Below, one piece after another: positions 1-5,772 of a stretch of DNA of 7,152 nt. The notes beneath the pieces are model-generated. The model was not told the DNA's origin. It saw nothing but the letters and a program-made list of their open reading frames with translations, and made no database searches. The stretch covers positions 1-7,152 of the forward strand of contig JAEZGP010000462.1 of NCBI GenBank assembly GCA_023437285.1, read 5' to 3'. The stretch is from Actinomycetes bacterium (GTDB taxonomy: Bacteria > Actinomycetota > Actinomycetes > Mycobacteriales > Micromonosporaceae). How positions within the stretch are numbered: the first letter of the stretch is position 1; each line of letters begins with the position of its first letter. The position numbers were made by a program, and so were the translations under genes.

Positions 1-34
1 CGGGGGGGCGCCGCCCCCCCCCCCCCCCCCCCCC
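1..34 (-). terminator. G-run/C-run hairpin after the CPBP gene, possible terminator or contig-edge artefact
   Basis: G2-G8 can pair with C14-C20 around a five-base loop, giving a seven-pair all-GC stem. The C-run continues unbroken from 14 to 34 (21 bases). It abuts the stop codon of the minus-strand protease-like gene (36-38), so in that transcript it reads as a long G-run followed by a hairpin. There is no U-tract, so this is not a classical intrinsic terminator. Such a long homopolymer at the very edge may also mark a contig end or a polymerase/assembly error. Confidence 0.3.
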
Positions 35-35
35 G

Positions 36-788
36 TCACCGCAGGAAGTCCAGCTTGTCGGCGAGGTAGGTGTAGCCGAGGTACGCGATGACGTCGAGCA
101 GCGTGTGGGCCAGGATCAACGGCCACAACCGCTTCGTACGCGTATAGAACCAGCCGAACGCCAGTCCCATGATCACGTTGCCGATGAAGCCGCCGATGCC
201 CTGGTAGAGGTGGTACGTGCCGCGCAGCAGCGCGCTCGCCACGATCGCCGGCCAGGCGCCCCAGCGCAGGTCGCGCAGCCGGGTGAGCAGGTACCCGACG
301 ACCACGACCTCCTCGATCACCGCGTTGCCGATCGCGGCCAGGATGAGCACGGGCACGGCCCACCAGATGGAGGGGAGGTTCGCCGCGGCCACGGCCGTGT
401 TGATGCCCATCTCCTTGGCGGCCACGTAGAGCCCGATGCCGGGCAGCCCGATGGCCGCCGTGATGCCGAGACCGGTGAGCACGTCGAACGCCGGGCGGGA
501 CCGGTCCAGGCCCAGCGCCGCCGGCACATCAGGGTGGTCGCGCCGCAGCAGGTGGATCGCCAGCAACGCCGGGATGATGTTGAACAGCACGCCGAGCAGT
601 TGGTACGACAGGTCGAGCCACGGTCGGCCGGGCGCCTGCGACGGGTTGAGCGTCGTCGTCTGCGACGCCAGCGGCGCGGGGGCGGTCAGCTTTCCGACGA
701 AGCTCACGATCGAGTACAGCGCGGACTGCCCGAGGCTCACGCCCAGCATGAGCAGGACCTCGCGTCTGCGCACTACATCCGACAGCAC
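36..788 (-). CDS. CPBP-family intramembrane protease-like protein (Abi/CAAX type II), atypical motif 1
   Basis: A 250-residue integral membrane protein with about six or seven hydrophobic segments (roughly residues 11-32, 61-82, 103-124, 140-157, 179-190, 200-217 and 223-240). CPBP proteins are intramembrane glutamic proteases related to the CAAX endopeptidase Rce1; bacterial members are often linked to bacteriocin self-immunity or peptide processing. The signature is visible: Glu159-Glu160 (motif 1), His193 in RGTYH (motif 2), and His228 with Asp232 in HTLLD (last motif). Motif 1 normally reads EExxxR, but here the Arg position is Val164 (EEVVVVGY). The Phe that normally opens motif 2 is Arg189. 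The gene starts at GTG 13 bases after the stop of the XRE-deformylase gene, so co-transcription is likely. No clear ribosome site precedes that GTG. An ATG at 749 preceded by GCGAGG is an alternative start, though it would drop the RRREVLL segment. The family call is firm; the substrate is unknown. Confidence 0.85.
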   Translation of the reverse strand: MLSDVVRRREVLLMLGVSLGQSALYSIVSFVGKLTAPAPLASQTTTLNPSQAPGRPWLDLSYQLLGVLFNIIPALLAIHLLRRDHPDVPAALGLDRSRPAFDVLTGLGITAAIGLPGIGLYVAAKEMGINTAVAAANLPSIWWAVPVLILAAIGNAVIEEVVVVGYLLTRLRDLRWGAWPAIVASALLRGTYHLYQGIGGFIGNVIMGLAFGWFYTRTKRLWPLILAHTLLDVIAYLGYTYLADKLDFLR

Positions 789-801
789 GACGCGAGCGTA
801 G

Positions 802-2280
802 TCAGTACCGCCAGGGCAGGCCCGCCCCGTCGTACTCGGACACGGGTACCAGCGGCACGCCGGGGTGCATCCGTTCCGGGTAGAGGACCCCGTCGAGGTG
901 GTCGATCTCGTGGGCGACGAGCCGGGCGAGGGCCCGGTCGAACCGGGTTTCCACGGGCGTACCGTCGGGCAACTGGTGGCGCACGTCGATCACGGTGGGT
1001 CGAGGGACCTGCCCGCGCACGTCGAAGAACGACAGGCACCCTTCGTAATGTTCGTCGTGTTCGGAGGCGGACGCGACGATTGTCGGGTTGAGCAGCACGA
1101 TGTCGGCGCCGCCGGTGGGGCGCACGATCGCGGCCGCCCAGCCGATGCCGACCTGCGGGGCGGCGATGCCGGCACCCTTGCTGAAGTGGTGCAGGCTCAT
1201 GACGCGGCCGAGGGTCTCGCGGAGGCGTTCGATCACCTCTTCGGCGAGGGCCCGGTCGGCGGGCAGGTCGAAGCGGCGGGCGGGCGTGGTCAGGATGGGG
1301 GCGCCCCGCTGCACGACGCCGGCGGCGCGCATCCGGTCGCTGGGTGCCCCGGCGGCGCCCCGAAACCGCCATTCCAGGCGGTACCGGGCGTTGAGGGGCG
1401 GGTTGTCGGTGGCCCAGTCGAAGGTGACCCGGTCGCCCTCCGCGCGGTACGCGATGGGGGTACGCAGCGGCGTGGCGTCGGCTGTGAAGGAGCTCTCCAC
1501 GCCCCACACGATCGGGTCGAGCGCGGCCGGGAAGTCGAGCCGTACGGTGAGCCGCTCGGTGGGCAGCCGGATGGCCCGCTGGAACCAGGTGCCCCACTTG
1601 TCCTCGCCGACGGAGTACTCGTACTCGATGGTGGTCCGCTGGCCGGGGTAGAGCGGGAAGCGGGAGTCGGCGTTCTCGAACAGCAACCAGACCTCCTTGA
1701 AGGAGTCCCGGTCGTGGGTGGGGCGGATCATCATGGGTTCGCCGGCGCTGCGGGCGGTGAGCTCCAGTTCGGTCCAGCTCAGCGGGTGGGTGCGGTAGTA
1801 CCGGTTGGACCGCTCGGGCTCGCCGGGGTAGCGGTCGACGGCGACGCGGACGAGGTAGCGGGTGACCGGCTCGGTGCCGGCGTTGTAGAGCGCGCGGCGC
1901 ACCAGGCAGCGGTAGCGGCCGCCGATGAAGGTCAGCTCGGCCAGTTCCCGTTCGACGATGAGGCCGGGCTGCAGGTTCTGCCGCTGCTCGGGCGGGCCGA
2001 GGCGGCGTCCGCCGGTGTGCCGGCCGCCGGAGGCGCTGCGCGCGTCGTCGTACTCGCGGAAGAGTTGCCAGATGACGCCGGAGGCGCGCAGGACGGTGTC
2101 GGCGCGGCGGGCGAAGTCCTCGGTGGGGCGGTGCCGTTTGGCTTCGACGTGGCTGACGTACGAGGGGTCGAAGCCCATTTCGGCGGCGAGCTGCTTCTTG
2201 CTGAGGCCCCGTTCCTCCCGAAGATGGGCAAGGGCGTCGGCGAAGGCGGTCGCGGCCCGATCGACCGGCGGTTCCGTCAT
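802..2280 (-). CDS. XRE helix-turn-helix / peptide deformylase fusion protein
   Basis: A 492-residue three-part protein. Residues about 10-68 are an XRE/Cro-type helix-turn-helix (GLSKKQLAAEMGFDPSYVSH, then VEAKRHRPTEDF), the form used for DNA binding. Residues about 105-308 are a beta-rich region of unknown function, rich in Trp, Tyr and Arg. Residues about 325-480 are a full peptide deformylase domain, which removes the formyl group from N-formyl-Met. Its three motifs are intact: GAGIAAPQVG at 369-378 (Gln376), EGCLS at 413-417 (metal ligand Cys415), and HEIDH at 457-461 (metal ligands His457 and His461, catalytic Glu458). Ordinary deformylases are about 170-200 residues and lack a DNA-binding domain. 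The ATG at 2280 is chosen because GAGGAG lies seven bases upstream. The reading frame stays open to 2478, but that stretch runs through the fhuF promoter and does not look coding. It is divergent from fhuF and probably co-transcribed with the protease-like gene. This is an accessory enzyme or enzyme-regulator, not obviously the housekeeping def. Confidence 0.9.
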   Translation of the reverse strand: MTEPPVDRAATAFADALAHLREERGLSKKQLAAEMGFDPSYVSHVEAKRHRPTEDFARRADTVLRASGVIWQLFREYDDARSASGGRHTGGRRLGPPEQRQNLQPGLIVERELAELTFIGGRYRCLVRRALYNAGTEPVTRYLVRVAVDRYPGEPERSNRYYRTHPLSWTELELTARSAGEPMMIRPTHDRDSFKEVWLLFENADSRFPLYPGQRTTIEYEYSVGEDKWGTWFQRAIRLPTERLTVRLDFPAALDPIVWGVESSFTADATPLRTPIAYRAEGDRVTFDWATDNPPLNARYRLEWRFRGAAGAPSDRMRAAGVVQRGAPILTTPARRFDLPADRALAEEVIERLRETLGRVMSLHHFSKGAGIAAPQVGIGWAAAIVRPTGGADIVLLNPTIVASASEHDEHYEGCLSFFDVRGQVPRPTVIDVRHQLPDGTPVETRFDRALARLVAHEIDHLDGVLYPERMHPGVPLVPVSEYDGAGLPWRY

Positions 2281-2287
2281 AACCGAT

Positions 2288-2293
2288 CTCCTC
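2288..2293 (-). promoter_or_regulatory. Ribosome binding site of the XRE-deformylase gene
   Basis: On the minus strand the bases read GAGGAG, followed by seven bases (ATCGGTT) and the ATG at 2280. This strong site fixes the start and argues against the longer open frame that reaches 2478. Confidence 0.75.
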
Positions 2294-2329
2294 GCCGGGT
2301 CAGGGGGGAGCAGCACTCGGCGCTGTCTT

Positions 2330-2392
2330 AAGTGTTTCTCGCGTCCGGGGGCACACCGGCCGACCGACACTTTTCTGACAAAATGCTTGACA
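2330..2392. promoter_or_regulatory. Repeat-bearing segment of the divergent control region, candidate operator for the XRE protein
   Basis: This part of the 215-base divergent region holds an inverted pair, AAGTGT at 2330-2335 and ACACTT at 2367-2372. It also holds a direct pair of TGACA at 2376-2380 and 2388-2392, starting 12 bases apart. The segment lies 50-112 bases upstream of the XRE-deformylase ATG, where its promoter must be. A TTGTCA on the minus strand (2381 to 2376) could be a -35, but no convincing -10 follows at 16-18 bases. Autoregulation by the XRE domain is an inference from position only. Confidence 0.25.
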
Positions 2393-2396
2393 GGGC

Positions 2397-2426
2397 CTGA
2401 TCTCCCCCGGCCGGCAGCGGTACTCT
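2397..2426 (+). promoter_or_regulatory. Candidate fhuF promoter
   Basis: CTGATC (2397-2402) and TACTCT (2421-2426) are separated by 18 bases and resemble a weak -35 and a reasonable actinobacterial -10. Transcription would start near 2433, inside the iron box, leaving a leader of about 60 bases. A perfect TTGACA at 2387-2392 lacks a partner at the right distance. The overlap of the -10 with the iron box is what one expects of an IdeR-repressed promoter. Confidence 0.35.
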
Positions 2427-2442
2427 GGTAAGGCTTACCTAA
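2424..2442 (+). promoter_or_regulatory. Iron box (IdeR/DmdR/DtxR-type operator)
   Basis: The 19-mer TCTGGTAAGGCTTACCTAA matches the known IdeR/DtxR consensus TTAGGTTAGGCTAACCTAA at 15 of 19 positions. Its core GGTAAG-G-CTTACC (2427-2439) is a perfect 6+6 palindrome about one central base. It lies 54 bases upstream of the fhuF start and overlaps the candidate -10, the classic arrangement for Fe(II)-dependent repression. The downstream gene encodes an iron-siderophore reductase, which independently supports the call. Confidence 0.85.
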
Positions 2443-2480
2443 ACGCGCTACTGTGATGCGTCTGCGATCACCACGCACGG

Positions 2481-2489
2481 GGAAGGGAG
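2481..2489 (+). promoter_or_regulatory. Ribosome binding site of fhuF
   Basis: GGAAGGGAG lies six bases before the GTG at 2496. It supports this GTG over the GTG at 2453, which opens an unrelated reading frame. Confidence 0.75.
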
Positions 2490-2495
2490 TGAAGC

Positions 2496-3281
2496 GTGAC
2501 CGCCGTTCTGAGCCGGACCGCCGACCCCCTCGCCCCGCTCCTGGACACCCTCGCCCGGATGGACGGGCCCGGCGTCGCCGGCCTGACCCCCGGCGTCCGC
2601 GTGAACTCCGGCCACCTGGGCTGGGTCGGCGCCACCCGGCTCGTGTCCGGCGAGGCCCTGCCCGGCCTGCTCGACACCGCCGCCCGCCGCTGGCAGGCCA
2701 GCCCGCACGCCGCCGCCGCCCTGGCCTGGAAGTGCTACAGCTACTGGGTCTCCCTGCCGGCGGTGCTGAGCTTCGCCGTCGCCCGGCGGGTGCCGCTCAT
2801 GACGCCCGACGCCGTGGCCGCCCGGTGGTCGCCGCATCAGCCGTTCCTGACCGCCGGCATGACCCGCGTCCGGGTCGCGATCCTGGCCAGCGACCCGCTG
2901 GCGGTCGCCCCGACGCCCGAGGTCGTCGTGGTGCCCGACGAGGCCGCGCTGCGTGAGATCCTGCGCGTCTCGCTCATCGACGCGCACCTCACCCCGCTGC
3001 TCGACCGCGTCCGCGAACACGTCCACCTCGGCGCCCGTACGCTCTGGGGTTCTCTCGCGTCGGGGGTGGCCCACGGCCTGTCGCGGGCCGCGGACGCCAT
3101 CCCGGGGTCCACCCTGGACGCCGCGCACGACCTGCTGGATCTGTTCGACGTGGACGACCTGGTGACGCTGGAGTCCGCGGCCACCGGCGCCGGGCTGTGC
3201 GTGCGGCGGCGCACCTGTTGCCTCGCGTTCACCCTGCCGGAGCCCAAAGTGTGCACCGGCTGCGTGATCAGACACCCCTGA
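2496..3281 (+). CDS. fhuF: FhuF-family ferric-siderophore reductase (2Fe-2S protein)
   Basis: A 261-residue cytoplasmic protein of the FhuF family. FhuF-type proteins reduce Fe(III) held by hydroxamate-type siderophores, so that Fe(II) is released inside the cell. The diagnostic feature is the C-terminal cysteine cluster Cys241-Cys242-x10-Cys253-x2-Cys256 (CCLAF...VCTGC), which matches the CC-x10-CxxC pattern that binds the unusual 2Fe-2S cluster in E. coli FhuF. The body (residues about 10-225) is mainly helical with an Ala/Arg/Leu-rich composition, and the length is normal for the family. The start is GTG with a good ribosome site. An iron box lies just upstream, so expression should rise when iron is scarce. 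No siderophore transporter or synthesis gene is present in the window, so the cognate siderophore is unknown. The symbol is a family-level assignment. Confidence 0.85.
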   Translation: MTAVLSRTADPLAPLLDTLARMDGPGVAGLTPGVRVNSGHLGWVGATRLVSGEALPGLLDTAARRWQASPHAAAALAWKCYSYWVSLPAVLSFAVARRVPLMTPDAVAARWSPHQPFLTAGMTRVRVAILASDPLAVAPTPEVVVVPDEAALREILRVSLIDAHLTPLLDRVREHVHLGARTLWGSLASGVAHGLSRAADAIPGSTLDAAHDLLDLFDVDDLVTLESAATGAGLCVRRRTCCLAFTLPEPKVCTGCVIRHP

Positions 3282-3306
3282 CTTCTGCGCGTGAGGCGGG
3301 CAGAAT
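3278..3306 (+). promoter_or_regulatory. Candidate leaderless promoter of the amine oxidase gene
   Basis: CTGACT (3278-3283, overlapping the fhuF stop) and CAGAAT (3301-3306) are exactly 17 bases apart. The ATG at 3314 begins seven bases after the -10, about where transcription would start. No good Shine-Dalgarno site sits within 5-12 bases of this ATG (the nearest purine run, GAGG, is about 17 bases away). Leaderless mRNAs are common in actinobacteria, so this is a plausible reading, but both hexamers are imperfect. Confidence 0.35.
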
Positions 3307-3313
3307 CGCCGGC

Positions 3314-5224
3314 ATGACCTCCCCTCATCCACTTGACCGCCTCACCGCAGACGAGATCACCGCGGCCCGCGCGCTGCTCGCCGAGCACGGGCTGGTCGGC
3401 CCCGATACCCGCTTCCCCTACCTGGCGTTGGAGGAGCCGACGAAGGACGTCGTGCTCAACCACAAGCCGGGCGACCCGATCGACCGGCGGGTCCGCGCCA
3501 TCCTGCTCGACGTCCGCACCGGCGCGTCCCGCGACGTCGTCGCCTCGCTGACCCGGCAGGCGATCGACCGCGACACCGCGCTCGACCCGGTCCGCGACGG
3601 CCAGCCGCCCATCATGCTCGAGGAGTTCATGGCGGTGGACGAGATCGTCAAGGCCGACCCGGATTGGCGGGCCGCGATCGAGCGGCGCGGCATCACCGAC
3701 TTCGACCTGGTGCGGCCGTGCCCGCTGTCGGCCGGCGAGTTCGGCATCGAGGGCGAGTCGGGCCGCCGCCTGCTGCGCGCGCTGTCCTTTGTGGCCAACC
3801 GCCCCGACGACCACTGCTGGGCCCACCCGATCGACGGCCTGGTCGCCTACGTGGACCTCATCGAAAAGCGCGTGGTACGCCTCATCGACCACGCCGACCT
3901 GCCCATCCCCGCCGAGGAGGGCAACTTCGACAAGCCGGAGTCGCTGCGCGAGACCCTGCGGCCGATCCACATCACCCAGCCCGAGGGCCCCAGCTTCAGC
4001 GTGAACGGCGACGAGGTGACCTGGGAGGGCTGGCGGTTCCGCATCGGCTTCGACGCCCGCGAGGGCCTCACCCTGCACCAGATCTCGATCAACGACCGCC
4101 CGGTCATCTACCGCGCGTCGGTCGCCGAGATGGTCGTGCCGTACGCCGACCCGAGCCCGGTGCGGTTCTGGCAGAACTACTTCGACGCCGGCGAATACCT
4201 GCTCGGCGCGCAGGCCAACTCCCTGCGGCTGGGCTGCGACTGCCTCGGCGAGATCCACTACTTCGACGCGGTGCTCGCCGACGGCGAGGGCAACCCGCAG
4301 GAGATCCCCAGCGCGATCTGCATGCACGAGGAGGACTTCGGCGTGCTGTGGAAGCACACCGACATCTTCACCGAGTCGCGCGAGACGCGCCGCCAGCGCC
4401 GCCTGGTCATCTCGTTCTTCGTCACGGTCGGCAACTACGACTACGGCTTCTACTGGTACCTCTACCTCGACGGCACGATCCAGCTGGAGACGAAGGCGAC
4501 GGGTGTGGTGTTCACCTCGTCGTACGTGCCCGGTTCGCCGTACGCGACGCAGCTCGCCCCCGGCCTCGGCGCGCCGTTCCACCAGCACCTGTTCAGCGCG
4601 CGGCTGGACATGATGGTCGACGGGGTCGCCAACGCGGTCGACGAGATCGACGTCGCGCGCGTGCCGGTCTCGGCGGACAACCCGTACGGCAACGCGTTCA
4701 CCCGCTCGATCACCCGCATCGGGCATGAGTCCGAGGGGGCCCGCAACGCCGACGCCTCGGTCGGCCGGGTGTGGCAGATCTCCAGCGCCGAGCACGTCAA
4801 CCGGCTCGGCGAGCCGACCGCGTACATCCTCTACCCCACGCAGTCCCCGCTGCTCGCCGCGGACGACACCGCCTCGATCTCGCGCCGCGCGGCGTTCGCG
4901 ACCCGCTCACTCTGGATCACCCAGTACGACGCGGACGAGCGCTATTCGGCGGGTGACCTGGTCAACCAGCACTCCGGCGGGGCCGGGCTGCCGTCCTATG
5001 TGGCCGCCGACCGGGAGCTGGACGGCAAGGACGTCGTGCTGTGGCACACGTTCGGGCTCACGCACTTCCCCCGGCCCGAGGACTGGCCGGTCATGCCCGT
5101 CGACACGTGCGGGTTCACGCTGAAGCCGGCGGGCTTCTTCGACCGCAACCCGACCCTGGACGTGCCGGAGAGTACGGCCGATCACTGCGTCGACAGCCGT
5201 ACCCGCACCTCGCACTGTCACTAG
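3314..5224 (+). CDS. tynA: Primary-amine oxidase (copper/topaquinone amine oxidase)
   Basis: A 636-residue enzyme close in length and sequence to the phenylethylamine and histamine oxidases of Arthrobacter (about 638 residues). It oxidises primary amines: RCH2NH2 + O2 + H2O gives aldehyde, NH3 and H2O2. Residues 1 to about 215 correspond to the N2 and N3 domains and about 216-620 to the catalytic beta-sandwich. The topaquinone precursor is Tyr375 in NYDY (374-377). The catalytic base is Asp291 in YFDAGEY, with gate-like Tyr289. Copper ligands are His423 and His425 (HQH) and His584 (GLTHFPRPEDWPVMP). Cys310 and Cys336 match the disulfide pair of the Arthrobacter enzyme. There is no signal peptide, so it is probably cytoplasmic. 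The ATG at 3314 is chosen because it gives the family N-terminus; the open frame back to 3197 overlaps fhuF. It follows fhuF by 32 bases but may have its own promoter. The amine preferred cannot be read from the sequence; the symbol is family-level. Confidence 0.95.
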   Translation: MTSPHPLDRLTADEITAARALLAEHGLVGPDTRFPYLALEEPTKDVVLNHKPGDPIDRRVRAILLDVRTGASRDVVASLTRQAIDRDTALDPVRDGQPPIMLEEFMAVDEIVKADPDWRAAIERRGITDFDLVRPCPLSAGEFGIEGESGRRLLRALSFVANRPDDHCWAHPIDGLVAYVDLIEKRVVRLIDHADLPIPAEEGNFDKPESLRETLRPIHITQPEGPSFSVNGDEVTWEGWRFRIGFDAREGLTLHQISINDRPVIYRASVAEMVVPYADPSPVRFWQNYFDAGEYLLGAQANSLRLGCDCLGEIHYFDAVLADGEGNPQEIPSAICMHEEDFGVLWKHTDIFTESRETRRQRRLVISFFVTVGNYDYGFYWYLYLDGTIQLETKATGVVFTSSYVPGSPYATQLAPGLGAPFHQHLFSARLDMMVDGVANAVDEIDVARVPVSADNPYGNAFTRSITRIGHESEGARNADASVGRVWQISSAEHVNRLGEPTAYILYPTQSPLLAADDTASISRRAAFATRSLWITQYDADERYSAGDLVNQHSGGAGLPSYVAADRELDGKDVVLWHTFGLTHFPRPEDWPVMPVDTCGFTLKPAGFFDRNPTLDVPESTADHCVDSRTRTSHCH

Positions 5225-5772
5225 GTTGGTGGGCGCCCCGGCCCGGTTGCCGGTCGGGGCGCCAACGACCGCCGCATCGCCGGCATGCTGTGCCGGGCGA
5301 AGCCGAGCTGCTGGTAGAGGGGCTCGCCGTACGGGGACGCGTTGAGTTCGACCTTGGTCACGCCGCGCTCGGCATACCAGGTGAGCAGCGCGGTCATGCA
5401 CGCCCGGGAGTACCCGCGCCGCCGGTAGGCCGGGTCGGTGGCGACGTTGAAGATGTGGCCGGTCTCGCCGGTAAGGTTGCCTGGGTTGGGCAGCCGGCGC
5501 TCGATCGTGCCGACCGCGCAGCTCGCCAGCCCGGTGCCGGCCGGGCCGGCGCTGGCCGTGTCGACGCTGGCCGTGTCGTCGCTGTCCTTGTCCACGACGA
5601 AGGCGGCCCAGGTGCTGTCGGGGTCGGCGAGCGTCTCGCGGAACCGGGCCACCGTCGCCGGGTACCAGGGGCCCATCACCGGGGCGATGCCGTCGAGGGC
5701 CGCCCACATGACCACCCGCAGCCGGGTCAGCTCCTCGGCGTCGTCGGGCCCCGCCCGGCGTACGACCGTCAT
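5221..5772 (-). CDS. GNAT-family N-acetyltransferase
   Basis: A 183-residue GNAT protein, which would transfer an acetyl group from acetyl-CoA to an amine. The acetyl-CoA-binding signature is visible as VATDPAYRRRGYS (residues 110-122), with the R/QxxGxG/S-type loop at Arg117-Ser122 followed by helix ACMTALLTWYAERG. LNASPYGEPLYQQLGF (143-158) is the typical C-terminal GNAT end (A...LYxxxGF). The fold is complete and of usual length. Between the expected strands beta-2/3 and beta-4 there is an odd acidic loop made of three five-residue repeats (residues 60-74). Its ATG overlaps the stop of the upstream gene as ATGA (5769-5772), which suggests translational coupling. Its stop interlocks with that of the convergent amine oxidase. 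The substrate is unknown; small molecule or protein N-termini are both possible. Confidence 0.88.
   Translation of the reverse strand: MTVVRRAGPDDAEELTRLRVVMWAALDGIAPVMGPWYPATVARFRETLADPDSTWAAFVVDKDSDDTASVDTASAGPAGTGLASCAVGTIERRLPNPGNLTGETGHIFNVATDPAYRRRGYSRACMTALLTWYAERGVTKVELNASPYGEPLYQQLGFARHSMPAMRRSLAPRPATGPGRPPT
5232..5263 (+). terminator. Strong GC hairpin just after the amine oxidase stop, likely terminator
   Basis: GGCGCCCCG (5232-5240) pairs perfectly with CGGGGCGCC (5255-5263). The loop contains a second small stem, CCGG (5243-5246) with CCGG (5250-5253) around TTG. The hairpin begins eight bases after the amine oxidase stop. No U-run follows, as is common in high-GC actinobacteria. 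It lies inside the last codons of the convergent acetyltransferase gene, so it would also fold in that mRNA before its stop codon. Confidence 0.5.
5551..5595. repeat. Three tandem 15-base units inside the acetyltransferase gene
   Basis: Units start at 5551 (GCTGGCCGTGTCGAC), 5566 (one mismatch) and 5581 (three mismatches). The period is a multiple of three, so the frame is kept. On the minus strand they encode VDKDS, DDTAS and VDTAS (residues 60-74), an acidic, Ser/Thr-rich loop between core strands of the GNAT fold. Confidence 0.85.

Noticed and set aside
865..2331. A 488-residue open frame on the plus strand opposite the XRE-deformylase gene
   Set aside because: Gly/Val/Glu-rich low-complexity translation with no motif, while the opposite strand encodes intact helix-turn-helix and deformylase motifs.
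2387..2392. Perfect TTGACA as the fhuF -35
   Set aside because: No TANNNT-like hexamer lies 16-19 bases downstream; the nearest, TACTCT, is 28 bases away.
2453..2471. GTGAT/ATCAC inverted repeat in the fhuF leader as a riboswitch or operator
   Set aside because: Only a short imperfect stem with a bulge; the iron box already explains the control, and no known riboswitch fold is visible.
2281..2478. N-terminal extension of the XRE-deformylase protein by 66 residues
   Set aside because: The open frame would cover the iron box and fhuF promoter. The ATG at 2280 has a strong ribosome site, and the helix-turn-helix begins right after it.
3197..3313. Upstream extension of the amine oxidase by 39 residues
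   Set aside because: It overlaps the cysteine-cluster codons of fhuF. The ATG at 3314 gives the length and N-terminus expected of the Arthrobacter-type enzymes.
2837..4795. A 652-residue open frame on the minus strand under fhuF and the amine oxidase
   Set aside because: Its composition is the Arg/Val/Gly/His/Asp-rich pattern of an antisense frame in GC-rich DNA. It lies opposite two genes with clear catalytic motifs and shows no domain of its own.
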